Origin: Desulforudis sp.
GTDB lineage: Bacteria; Bacillota; Desulfotomaculia; Desulfotomaculales; Desulforudaceae
Length of the DNA stretch: 7,428 bases
Assembly (NCBI GenBank): GCA_014859075.1
Contig: JACUUW010000094.1
Coordinates: 1-7,428 of the forward strand
Reading direction: 5' to 3'
The notes under the pieces were generated by a model. The model made no database searches. It saw nothing but the letters and a program-made list of their open reading frames with translations, and was not told where the DNA came from. This document shows positions 1 to 6,193 of this stretch, in pieces (position 1 is the stretch's first letter; every line of letters begins with the position of its first letter). A program made the translations under genes and the position numbers.

Positions 1-1
1 G

Positions 2-1501
2 GCCACCGAAATGATCGTTCCGGCCAACCACCTGGTCCGGCCGGTGGACATCGGCGGACTCCTGGCCGGGGGGGTGACCCGGATCAAGGTCCACCCGCGG
101 CCGCGGGTGGCCTTCATCCCGACGGGGACCGAAGTGGTGGAGCCGGGAGGTGAACTGCGTCCGGGCGATATCGTCGAGTACAACAGCCGGGTACTCGGGG
201 CACTGGTGCGGGAGTGGGGCGCGGACTTCGTGCGGTGGGACATCGTCCCGGACGAGTACGACCGCCTGCGTACGACGCTCCAGGCGGCGGTTGAGACGGC
301 CGACCTCGTGATCATCAACGCCGGGGCCTCGGCCGGGCGGGAGGACTTCAGTGCCCACCTGATCGGCGACCTGGGCCGGGTTTTGACCCACGGGGTGGGC
401 ATCAAGCCGGGTAAACCGGTGATCCTGGGGGAGATCGGGGGGAAACCGGTCTTCGGCATTCCGGGGTACCCGGTCTCGGCCGTACTGAACTGTGAACTTT
501 TTGTCCGGCCGGTGGTCTACGCCCGAGTCGGGCGGGTGGTGCCGCCCCGGTCCCGGGTGTCCGCGCTGCTGTCCCGCCGGGTGGTCTCCCCGATGGGGGT
601 GGACGAGTTTGTCCGGGTGAAGCTGGGGAAGGTGGGTGACAAAATCATCTGCACCCCGCTCGGCCGGGGGGCCGGCCTGATCCTGACCATGATCCGGGCC
701 GACGGATTGTTGGTGGTGCCCCGCCTGAACGAAGGGTTCGAAGCCGGACAGACGGTGGAGGTCGAACTCCTGCGCTCCCTGCCGGAAATCGAGGAGACCA
801 CGGTGGTCATCGGCAGCCACGACATCGCCCTGGACGTGCTGGCTAACCGCTTGAAGGTGAAGTATCCCGAGGCTTCGCTCTCGTCCGCGCACGTCGGAAG
901 TCTGGGAGGCCTCCTGGCTCTCAGGCGCGGTGAGGCGCACCTCGCCGGCACCCACCTGCTGGACGAGTCCACGGGTGAATACAACATTTCCTACATTCAG
1001 AAACACCTGCCGGACCGCGGGGTGGTTTTGCTGAACCTGGCCTACCGGGAGCAGGGGTTAATTGTGGCTCCGGGTAACCCGGCGGGAATTAATGGTTTTA
1101 CGGATCTGGCCGCGGACGGCGTCCGTTTTGTAAACCGGCAGCGGGGGGCCGGGACCCGGGTGTTGCTGGACTATCACCTCAAGCTGCGGGGGATTGCCTC
1201 GGAAAAGGTGAATGGTTACGATCGTGAAGAGTATACGCACATGGCCGTTGCCGCTGCCGTAGCCGGGGGCACGGCCGACTGCGGTCTGGGTATCCGGGCC
1301 GCCGCCGTTGCCCTGGGACTGGATTTCGTTCCGGTGGCCGAGGAGCGGTATGATCTCTGCATTCTCAGGGATTATTGGGACAAACCACTGGTCCGCCGGC
1401 TCCTGGACGTGATCTCAGACCACCGGTTCCAGGCGGATGTCCAGGCCCTTGGCGGGTACGACCTCCGGGACTGTGGGAAGATAATATGGGAGCAGGAATA
1501 A
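2..1501 (+). CDS. moeA: MoeA fused to a PBP-like (COG1910-type) domain, 5' truncated
   Basis: 3' part of a molybdopterin molybdenumtransferase, the enzyme that inserts molybdate (or tungstate) into adenylylated molybdopterin. The frame is open to the left window edge, and conserved MoeA sequence (VRPVDIGG) lies just after the first in-frame ATG (base 11), so the true start is outside. By comparison with full-length family members I estimate about 140-150 N-terminal residues are missing. Counting from that ATG, the MoCF-binding domain covers about 33-170, with the Asn-Ala-Gly-Ala-Ser-Ala-Gly-Arg-Glu-Asp loop (103-112), IKPGKP (131-136) and PGYPVS (151-156; Tyr where MoeA usually has Asn). A MoeA C-terminal beta domain follows (about 180-253), then a periplasmic-binding-protein-like domain (about 265-470) as in COG1910 / PBP_like proteins. 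No signal peptide or membrane segment separates the domains, so the binding domain should be cytoplasmic, perhaps as an oxyanion-binding module (inferred). It is the first visible gene of a Moco operon. Confidence 0.9.
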   Translation, partial: ATEMIVPANHLVRPVDIGGLLAGGVTRIKVHPRPRVAFIPTGTEVVEPGGELRPGDIVEYNSRVLGALVREWGADFVRWDIVPDEYDRLRTTLQAAVETADLVIINAGASAGREDFSAHLIGDLGRVLTHGVGIKPGKPVILGEIGGKPVFGIPGYPVSAVLNCELFVRPVVYARVGRVVPPRSRVSALLSRRVVSPMGVDEFVRVKLGKVGDKIICTPLGRGAGLILTMIRADGLLVVPRLNEGFEAGQTVEVELLRSLPEIEETTVVIGSHDIALDVLANRLKVKYPEASLSSAHVGSLGGLLALRRGEAHLAGTHLLDESTGEYNISYIQKHLPDRGVVLLNLAYREQGLIVAPGNPAGINGFTDLAADGVRFVNRQRGAGTRVLLDYHLKLRGIASEKVNGYDREEYTHMAVAAAVAGGTADCGLGIRAAAVALGLDFVPVAEERYDLCILRDYWDKPLVRRLLDVISDHRFQADVQALGGYDLRDCGKIIWEQE

Positions 1502-1584
1502 CTTCTTCAGTGTCGAAAACAGTATTTCAGAAGCACTTGGTCGCCATGCGGCGCCGGCGGATCGACCGGGGGGAATGACCAGGC

Positions 1585-2088
1585 ATGTCCGGGTTCTCTC
1601 ACGTTGACGAACAGGGCAAGGTGAAAATGGTCGAGGTTACCGCCAAGCACACCACCGTGCGCGAGGCGGTGGCCCGGGGTGCGGTGCGTATGCGGCCCGA
1701 CACCCTGCAGCTCATTTTGAATAACCAGGTTGCCAAGGGTGAGGTGCTGGCGGTGGCCCGCACGGCCGGTATTATGGCCGCCAAGGAGACCGCGCGTTTG
1801 ATACCGTTGTGCCATCCACTGCTGTTGACCGTGGTGGATGTTCGTTTCCGGGCCGACGCGGCAGCTTCCCGGCTGGAAATCGAGGCCCGGGTCAAGACGG
1901 CCGGGCAGACCGGTGTGGAAATGGAAGCGTTGACAGCCGTCGGGGTGGCCGCCCTGACGGTGTACGATATGTGCAAAGCGGCGGACCGGGAAATGATAAT
2001 CGGTGATATCCGGTTGGTCGCCAAGTCCGGTGGACGCAGTGGTCCGTTTGAAAGGGAGGGGGAGTCGGTTTGGTCGGGAGGATTGTAG
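1585..2088 (+). CDS. moaC: Cyclic pyranopterin monophosphate synthase MoaC
   Basis: Converts the MoaA product (3',8-cyclo-7,8-dihydro-GTP) to cyclic pyranopterin monophosphate, the first stable Moco intermediate, in the cytoplasm. It has 167 residues, close to the usual MoaC length of about 160. Family blocks are all present: LIPLCHPL (72-79), GVEMEALTAV (110-119), YDMCKA (127-132) and KSGGRSG (147-153). Lys51, His77, Asp128 and Lys131 fall at the same positions as residues known to matter in E. coli MoaC, so the enzyme looks active. ATG 1585 is preceded by a purine-rich GGGGGGA site at 1568-1574. The 83-base gap after moeA shows no terminator. The C-terminus overlaps the MOSC gene by 19 bases. 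No moaA is visible; it may lie upstream of the window. Confidence 0.96.
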   Translation: MSGFSHVDEQGKVKMVEVTAKHTTVREAVARGAVRMRPDTLQLILNNQVAKGEVLAVARTAGIMAAKETARLIPLCHPLLLTVVDVRFRADAAASRLEIEARVKTAGQTGVEMEALTAVGVAALTVYDMCKAADREMIIGDIRLVAKSGGRSGPFEREGESVWSGGL

Positions 2089-2513
2089 CGGTGTGCACCA
2101 GCGAAACCAAGGGTGTACGGAAAGACAACGTCCAGCGGGCTTATCTTCAGGAAGGATCGGGCTTGGTGGGTGACGCCCATGCCGGTCCGTGGCACCGCCA
2201 AGTCAGCCTGTTGGCCGTCGAGAGCATTGCTCGGATGCGTCAAAAGGGGCTTGACGTGCACCCCGGCGACTTTGCCGAAAACCTGACCACCGAAGGCCTG
2301 GAACTGCACAGCCTGCCGGTGGGAACCAGGGTCAAAATAGGGGAACAAGTGCTGGGAGAAGTTACCCAGATCGGTAAGAAGTGCCACGTCGGCTGCGCGG
2401 TCTTCAAGCAGGTGGGGGATTGTATCATGCCCCGGGAGGGCATTTTCATCAAGGTGCTCAAAAGCGGTCAGGTTGAGGTCGGGGGTACCATTGAGGTGTT
2501 GCCCGATGTTTAG
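2070..2513 (+). CDS. MOSC-domain protein of the Moco operon
   Basis: Small cytoplasmic MOSC (Moco sulfurase C-terminal) protein, 147 residues, consisting of little more than the beta-barrel domain. Family features visible are GDAHAG (34-39) followed by RQVSLL, the GDFAENLTTEGL block (66-77), and a Cys-rich stretch with Cys105, Cys109 and Cys118 (KKCHVGC and GDC). MOSC proteins are thought to carry or transfer sulfur or bind Moco; the exact reaction of this stand-alone type is not settled. The TTG start at 2070 has a good AAGGGAGGGGG site at 2051-2061 and lies inside the end of moaC; GTG 2091 is an in-frame alternative only just past the moaC stop. The gene ends inside the start of the MogA gene. 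Position between moaC and mogA supports a role in Moco maturation. Confidence 0.87.
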   Translation: MVGRIVAVCTSETKGVRKDNVQRAYLQEGSGLVGDAHAGPWHRQVSLLAVESIARMRQKGLDVHPGDFAENLTTEGLELHSLPVGTRVKIGEQVLGEVTQIGKKCHVGCAVFKQVGDCIMPREGIFIKVLKSGQVEVGGTIEVLPDV

Positions 2514-2994
2514 CGTTGCCGTCGTCACGGTGAGCGACCGGGGTGCCCGGGGCGAACGGGTGGACGAGAGCGGTCGGACCATAGCCGAGATTGTTACCGA
2601 CCAGGGATGGGAAGTCCGTGATACCAGGATTGTGTCCGATAACATCGAGGTGATTATTGAGACACTGGTCGAGTTGTGCGACCGAAAAATCAACTTGGTG
2701 CTCACCACCGGTGGCACCGGATTCGCTTTGCGGGACAACACCCCCGAAGCCACCTTGGCCGTGGTGGAACGTCAGGTACCCGGACTGGCCGAGGCGATGC
2801 GCGCCGAAACCAGCAAGAAGACGCCCCGCGCCATGCTCAGCCGGGCGGTGGCCGGAATTCGGAAACGGTCGCTGATTGTCAACCTTCCAGGCAGCCCGAA
2901 AGCGGTGCGGGAATGCCTTGATGCCATTCTCCCGGTGTTGCCGCACGGGTTGGAGATCCTGACCGGTAGGGCCCATGAATGCGCCCGCGAATAA
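2506..2994 (+). CDS. mogA: MogA/MoaB-type molybdopterin adenylyltransferase
   Basis: Predicted to adenylylate molybdopterin with Mg-ATP, making the MPT-AMP used by MoeA for metal insertion. The 162-residue protein is a single MoCF-binding domain with VTVSDRG (8-13 region), the TTGGTG loop (67-72), RDNTPEA (76-82) and NLPGSP (126-131), all typical of the MogA/MoaB family. ATG 2506 is chosen over the longer in-frame extension because it begins exactly where family members do (MFSVAVVTVSDRG) and has GAGGTG at 2493-2498 with a 7-base spacer. It overlaps the MOSC stop by 8 bases (ATGTTTAG), so translation is probably coupled. MogA and MoaB cannot be told apart with confidence from sequence alone; in many Firmicutes the single copy performs the adenylylation. 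Confidence 0.92.
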   Translation: MFSVAVVTVSDRGARGERVDESGRTIAEIVTDQGWEVRDTRIVSDNIEVIIETLVELCDRKINLVLTTGGTGFALRDNTPEATLAVVERQVPGLAEAMRAETSKKTPRAMLSRAVAGIRKRSLIVNLPGSPKAVRECLDAILPVLPHGLEILTGRAHECARE

Positions 2995-3021
2995 CCGGCC
3001 AAGCTCATAAGGCGGCCGGCT

Positions 3022-3807
3022 GTGCCGGCGGGCGTGAATAGATTGGTGGTACATGTATTGCACCCTGTCTTGTTCCAGTTTGGTCCGTTTACCGTAACCA
3101 GCTACGGGACCCTGTTGGCCCTGGGCGTTGTGGTCGGGCTCATCGTTGTTCTACAAGTGGGTAAACGCCGGGGCATGGACTGTGACACCCTGTTGGACCT
3201 GGCGCTGTACATGATCGTGGCCGGCGTCGTGGGCAGTCGTGCCGCTTACGTGTTCCTGGAATGGGAGCAGTATGGTACCGCGCCGTTGGCCATGCTGCGG
3301 ATCTGGGATGGGGGGCTCTCGTTTTTCGGTGCTTTGGCGCTGTGCCTGCTCGTGGTCATCTGGTTCACCCGGCGCCGGGGTTTGGGGTTGACCCGTGTGG
3401 GAGACGTTCTGGCGCTGGGTGTGGCGGCCGGTTATCCGTTCGGCCGTATCGGCTGTTTTTTCAACGGGTGTTGTTACGGACTGCCCACGGATCACGCCTT
3501 CGGGATGGTGTTCCCTTTCGACGAGGTAGTGCGACACCCAACGCAGCTGTATTCCGTCGGGTTTGGTATATTAATATTCTTGGCGCTTTGGGTATCCAGC
3601 CGTAGTAAACCGTTTGACGGCTTTATAATGTGGCTTTTCCTGATGCTCTATGGCGGCTACCGGTTTGTCATAGACTTCTGGCGGGTTTCCCCGCCCACGG
3701 GGATTGACGCGCTGACTGTCGGACAGTTGGTCAGCCTCGCGGTGGTGACGGTTAGCACACTTGCTTTGTTTTTTACCTGGCGTCGCGCCAGGTCACTTGT
3801 GGCCTGA
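3022..3807 (+). CDS. lgt: Prolipoprotein diacylglyceryl transferase Lgt
   Basis: Polytopic membrane enzyme that moves diacylglycerol from phosphatidylglycerol to the lipobox cysteine of prolipoproteins. Up to 261 residues with about seven hydrophobic segments. The signature reads GRIGCFFNGCCYG (141-153), the cysteine-rich variant found in Clostridia and Deltaproteobacteria; Arg142 and Arg221 (FWRVSPPTG) match the essential arginines of E. coli Lgt, and HPTQLY (172-177) is conserved. The loop equivalent to SFHGG, which holds His103 in E. coli, reads SFFGA here. The start is uncertain. GTG 3022 has AAGGCGG at 3009-3015, but TTG 3058, with GGTGGT at 3045-3050, would give the usual short N-terminus (LHPVLFQFG) and 249 residues. 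It lies 27 bases after mogA on the same strand with no terminator, so it is probably co-transcribed, though functionally unrelated to Moco. Confidence 0.93.
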   Translation: MPAGVNRLVVHVLHPVLFQFGPFTVTSYGTLLALGVVVGLIVVLQVGKRRGMDCDTLLDLALYMIVAGVVGSRAAYVFLEWEQYGTAPLAMLRIWDGGLSFFGALALCLLVVIWFTRRRGLGLTRVGDVLALGVAAGYPFGRIGCFFNGCCYGLPTDHAFGMVFPFDEVVRHPTQLYSVGFGILIFLALWVSSRSKPFDGFIMWLFLMLYGGYRFVIDFWRVSPPTGIDALTVGQLVSLAVVTVSTLALFFTWRRARSLVA

Positions 3808-3933
3808 TTGTAAGCCGGCGCCTGTTATGAAACCGTTCATCTCCGGCAACGGCGCAAGATGGGGGGTGGTTTCCCAGTTTCATCCCGTTTTCCGGGCAGT
3901 TTAACAATTAGGGTGAACCTGCCTTTTCGGCAG

Positions 3934-3964
3934 TTGACTGGATTGGGCTTGGGGCAAGTTTTAT
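3934..3964 (+). promoter_or_regulatory. Weak sigma-A promoter candidate for the aprA-like gene
   Basis: TTGACT (3934-3939, five of six to TTGACA) is followed after 19 bases by TTTTAT (3959-3964). The spacer is long and the -10 poor. The -35 starts in the right arm of the CTGCC/GGCAG inverted repeat, so a repressor bound there could block it. If real, transcription would begin near 3971, leaving a leader of only about 17 bases and placing the repeats upstream of the start point. Confidence 0.35.
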
Positions 3965-3975
3965 AAATGTTGAGC

Positions 3976-3982
3976 AAGGAGG
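3976..3982 (+). promoter_or_regulatory. Ribosome binding site fixing the GTG start of the aprA-like gene
   Basis: AAGGAGG lies 5 bases before GTG 3988. It is downstream of the in-frame ATG at 3967, which has no ribosome binding site of its own, so GTG 3988 is the better start. GTG 3994 would be 11 bases away and is a weaker choice. Confidence 0.75.
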
Positions 3983-3987
3983 GAGAG

Positions 3988-5766
3988 GTGAACGTGGCGC
4001 GAGAGAGAGTGTACATTGACGCCGACATCCTGATCATCGGCGGCGGCACCGCTGGTTGTCTGGCCGCCTACGAGGCCCGCCAGGTCGGTGGCGACGACCT
4101 GAAGATCGTCATTCTGGAAAAAGCTTTCATCCGCAACAGCGGCGCCCTTTCCGCCGGCATGAACGCGCTGAACATGTACCTGAATCAAGGCACGCCCGAG
4201 GACCTTGTGTCTTACATCCGTTACGACATGTGCGGTGCACCGGTACGCGAGGACATTCTCCTCAGCGTGGCCGAACTGGTCAACGAAACGGTGGCCATGA
4301 TGGAACAAGAGGGACTGCCGATCAAGAAGAAACCCGACGGCAGCTACTTGAACCGCGGCAAATGGAACATTGAAATCAACGGTTCCCTGTTGAAACCCAT
4401 CACCGCCAACATGGCCATTAAGACCCGGGCCCGGGTGTACAACCGGGTGCACGTGACCGACTTGATCAAGGTGGACGACCAGGTGGGCGGCTGTGTGGGC
4501 TTCGGGGTCCGGGACGGCAAGTTTTACGTGGCGCGTGGCAAGGTGGTCATGGTCTGCGCCGGCGGCGCAGCCGGAATCTGGCGCCCCAGGGGGCAAGGCG
4601 ATGCCCACCACCGGATCTGGTACTACCCGTTCAACACCGGCGGGAGCTACGCCATGTGCAAACGGGCCGGGGCGAAAATGCTCGGTTTTGACAGTCGCCT
4701 CGTACCGGTCCGGACCAAGGACACTTACTCGGCCACCGGTACCCTGGCCATCGGCATGGGGGCCCCGATGGTCAACGCCCAAGGCGAGGCCTTCATGCAG
4801 GAACGGGAGGAGTACATCAAAATGGGCGGGCACACGGCGCCCACCCCGATCCGCGTACTTGCTTACTGCCGGGAAATGGAAAATCACCGCGGCCCGTGTT
4901 ACATGGATACCACCCGTGGGGATCCGGAACGCGTTGAAGGCCTCAAAGCCCAGTACCTCGACATGGCTCCCTGCCTGGTACTGTACTGGGGCTGCAACGA
5001 CATCAACCCGGCCCGGGAGCCGATTGAGATCGATGCCGCCGACCCGTCCATTGTCGGTGCGCACGCCGCTTGCGCGGGCGCGTGGACGATCGGCAACTCC
5101 CGGATGACGACGGTTGAGCGGCTGTTTGTCTCCGGTGACGCTCTGGGTGGGGCACCCTCACGTTTCATCTCCGGCACGTGGACGTGCGGCCGGTTGGCCG
5201 GTCGGAGCATGGTCGGCTACCTCAAAGAACGGCGGCCGGAGCTGCTGGGTCTTGACCCGGCCATGGTCGATGCTTTGGAGGCCGGGGTTTTCGCGCCCCT
5301 GGAACGGTTCAATAGGTGCAGCTTTTATACCAACGGCGATCCGATGGACGGCGTATCGCCCGGCCAGATGGAGGCGCGTATGCAGAACATCATGGAAGAG
5401 TACTGCGGCGGCCGGTCCCGGTGGTTTTACGTCAATGAGACGAATTTGGGTATCGCCCGTAAGCTGATCAACCGGTTGCGGCGCGAACAACTACAGTATC
5501 TGGTCGCCGCGGACCTGCACGACCTGCAGCTTGCCTGGGATGTCATAAACCGGCTGGACGTTTGCCAATTGGTTGTCGAACACATCGACTACCGCAAAGA
5601 AACGCGCTATCCGGGTTACGTCAACCGGACCGACTACCCGGGAGTGGATGAGGAATACGACTGTTTCATCACCTCGGAATGGGACCCGAATACCGATACA
5701 CTGTCTTTTTTCAGGGAGCCCTACGAGCAGATCGTGCCCGGTGACCGCAAGTGCCAGACCTTGTAG
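3988..5766 (+). CDS. aprA: AprA-like flavoprotein (divergent APS reductase alpha subunit)
   Basis: FAD enzyme of the fumarate reductase / AprA superfamily, 592 residues from GTG 3988, somewhat shorter than canonical AprA (about 620-660). The Rossmann motif GGGTAG is at 18-23. AprA-type blocks follow: ILEKA...NSGALSAGMNALN (42-62), RIWYYPFNTGGSYAMC (209-224), RLVPVRTKD (237-245), REMENHRGPCYMDT (295-308), GAHAACAGAW (357-366), SRMTTVE (371-377) and a C-terminal RYPGY...PYEQIVP tail. By remembered alignment with Archaeoglobus AprA, Asn62, Trp211, Arg242, Arg301 and His359 match substrate-site residues Asn74, Trp234, Arg265, Arg317 and His398. The stretch between GAW and SRMTTV is much shorter than in canonical AprA, and the FAD-site SGSHAEGR block reads SGTWTCGR (395-402). 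The AprB-like gene follows after 29 bases. Likely reaction is APS to AMP plus sulfite or the reverse, but a different substrate is possible. Canonical order is aprB-aprA; here it is reversed. Confidence 0.85.
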   Translation: MNVARERVYIDADILIIGGGTAGCLAAYEARQVGGDDLKIVILEKAFIRNSGALSAGMNALNMYLNQGTPEDLVSYIRYDMCGAPVREDILLSVAELVNETVAMMEQEGLPIKKKPDGSYLNRGKWNIEINGSLLKPITANMAIKTRARVYNRVHVTDLIKVDDQVGGCVGFGVRDGKFYVARGKVVMVCAGGAAGIWRPRGQGDAHHRIWYYPFNTGGSYAMCKRAGAKMLGFDSRLVPVRTKDTYSATGTLAIGMGAPMVNAQGEAFMQEREEYIKMGGHTAPTPIRVLAYCREMENHRGPCYMDTTRGDPERVEGLKAQYLDMAPCLVLYWGCNDINPAREPIEIDAADPSIVGAHAACAGAWTIGNSRMTTVERLFVSGDALGGAPSRFISGTWTCGRLAGRSMVGYLKERRPELLGLDPAMVDALEAGVFAPLERFNRCSFYTNGDPMDGVSPGQMEARMQNIMEEYCGGRSRWFYVNETNLGIARKLINRLRREQLQYLVAADLHDLQLAWDVINRLDVCQLVVEHIDYRKETRYPGYVNRTDYPGVDEEYDCFITSEWDPNTDTLSFFREPYEQIVPGDRKCQTL

Positions 5767-5795
5767 CGGGAAAACGGTGAAAGGGGGAGATATCG

Positions 5796-6137
5796 GTGCC
5801 GCCATACGTAATTCCGGACAAGTGTGACGGTTGTCAGGGTGAGAGAGTACCGATGTGTGAAGTGGTCTGCCCCGGCAACCTGATGGTTATTGATAAGGCG
5901 AGCGGAAAAGCGGTTTGCCGCGAGCCGGGAGACTGTTGGGACTGCATGACTTGTACCAAGTCCTGCGCGCGTCAGGCGATCCAAACCAGAATCCAGTACC
6001 AGATGGCGTTTTTCCCCGGGAAACTGATACCGCTTGTCGGCACGCACAGTGTAACCTGGACGCTTATCGACTGCCACGGCCACGTGGAGCGCTTCATCAT
6101 GCGGACGCTGGCCGGCGAGGAAGACGAAGAAACTTAG
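5796..6137 (+). CDS. aprB: AprB-like two-[4Fe-4S] protein lacking the C-terminal tail
   Basis: Iron-sulfur partner of the preceding flavoprotein, 113 residues. Eight cluster cysteines are present: Cys10, 13, 21 and 25 (CDGCQGERVPMCEVVCP) and Cys47, 50, 53 and 57 (CWDCMTCTKSC). Their spacings match AprB; the Pro usual after the last Cys is Ala58. Trp48, between the cysteines of the second motif, matches the Trp that links cluster I to FAD in Archaeoglobus AprB. A short beta domain (about 64-103) resembles the AprB middle region, but the roughly 40-residue tail that wraps AprA in canonical enzymes (about 150-165 residues) is absent, and the chain ends in EEDEET. GTG 5796 has AGGGGGAG at 5782-5789, 6 bases upstream. 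It should pass electrons between a donor and the AprA-like FAD; loss of the tail suggests looser or different subunit packing (inference). Confidence 0.88.
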   Translation: MPPYVIPDKCDGCQGERVPMCEVVCPGNLMVIDKASGKAVCREPGDCWDCMTCTKSCARQAIQTRIQYQMAFFPGKLIPLVGTHSVTWTLIDCHGHVERFIMRTLAGEEDEET

Positions 6138-6156
6138 GGCCGATCAGGAAAGAGTG

Positions 6157-6180
6157 GCGCGGGGGTTGATCCCCCCGCGC
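6157..6180. terminator. GC-rich hairpin between convergent genes
   Basis: GCGCGGGGG (6157-6165) pairs perfectly with CCCCCGCGC (6172-6180) around a 6-base loop. It sits 19 bases after the AprB-like stop and 13 bases from the stop of the convergent minus-strand gene, so it probably terminates both. The T tract is poor on both sides (TGGTT on plus, CACTCTTTCC on minus), so efficiency is uncertain. Confidence 0.7.
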
Positions 6181-6193
6181 TGGTTGAGCACCG

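Larger units (their letters stand above)
3808..3987 (+). other. Spacer between lgt and the aprA-like gene with competing inverted repeats
   Basis: No coding potential seen. ATGAAAC (3827-3833) can pair with GTTTCAT (3877-3883), while the overlapping GAAACC (3829-3834) can pair with GGTTTC (3868-3873); these two pairings exclude each other. A small hairpin CCCG/CGGG with loop TTTTC sits at 3884-3896. The heptamer GGCAGTT occurs twice (3895-3901 and 3929-3935), and each copy can pair with the intervening AAC-CTGCC (3916-3923), again mutually exclusively. No run of T follows any stem, so none is a clear intrinsic terminator for lgt. The arrangement may be an operator or an RNA switch; this is inference. 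Confidence 0.5.

Noticed and set aside
1375..1578. Plus-strand open frame across the moeA 3' end
   Set aside because: Most of it overlaps moeA in another frame and it resembles no known protein; the 83-base gap before moaC is better seen as non-coding.
1599..2753. Minus-strand open frame of 384 codons
   Set aside because: It covers moaC, the MOSC gene and part of mogA in antisense, all with strong family motifs on the plus strand, and has low-complexity shadow-like sequence.
3967..3987. ATG 3967 as start of the aprA-like gene
   Set aside because: It has no ribosome binding site upstream, and the strong AAGGAGG lies downstream of it, pointing to GTG 3988.
3961..5064. Long minus-strand open frame of 367 codons
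   Set aside because: It lies opposite the clearly conserved AprA-like gene; such antisense frames are common in GC-rich coding DNA and its translation shows no recognisable domain.
5796..6137. AprB-like gene as a frameshifted pseudogene of canonical aprB
   Set aside because: All eight cluster cysteines, the start site and a clean stop followed by a terminator hairpin are intact, and I saw no tail-like sequence in other frames after 6137.
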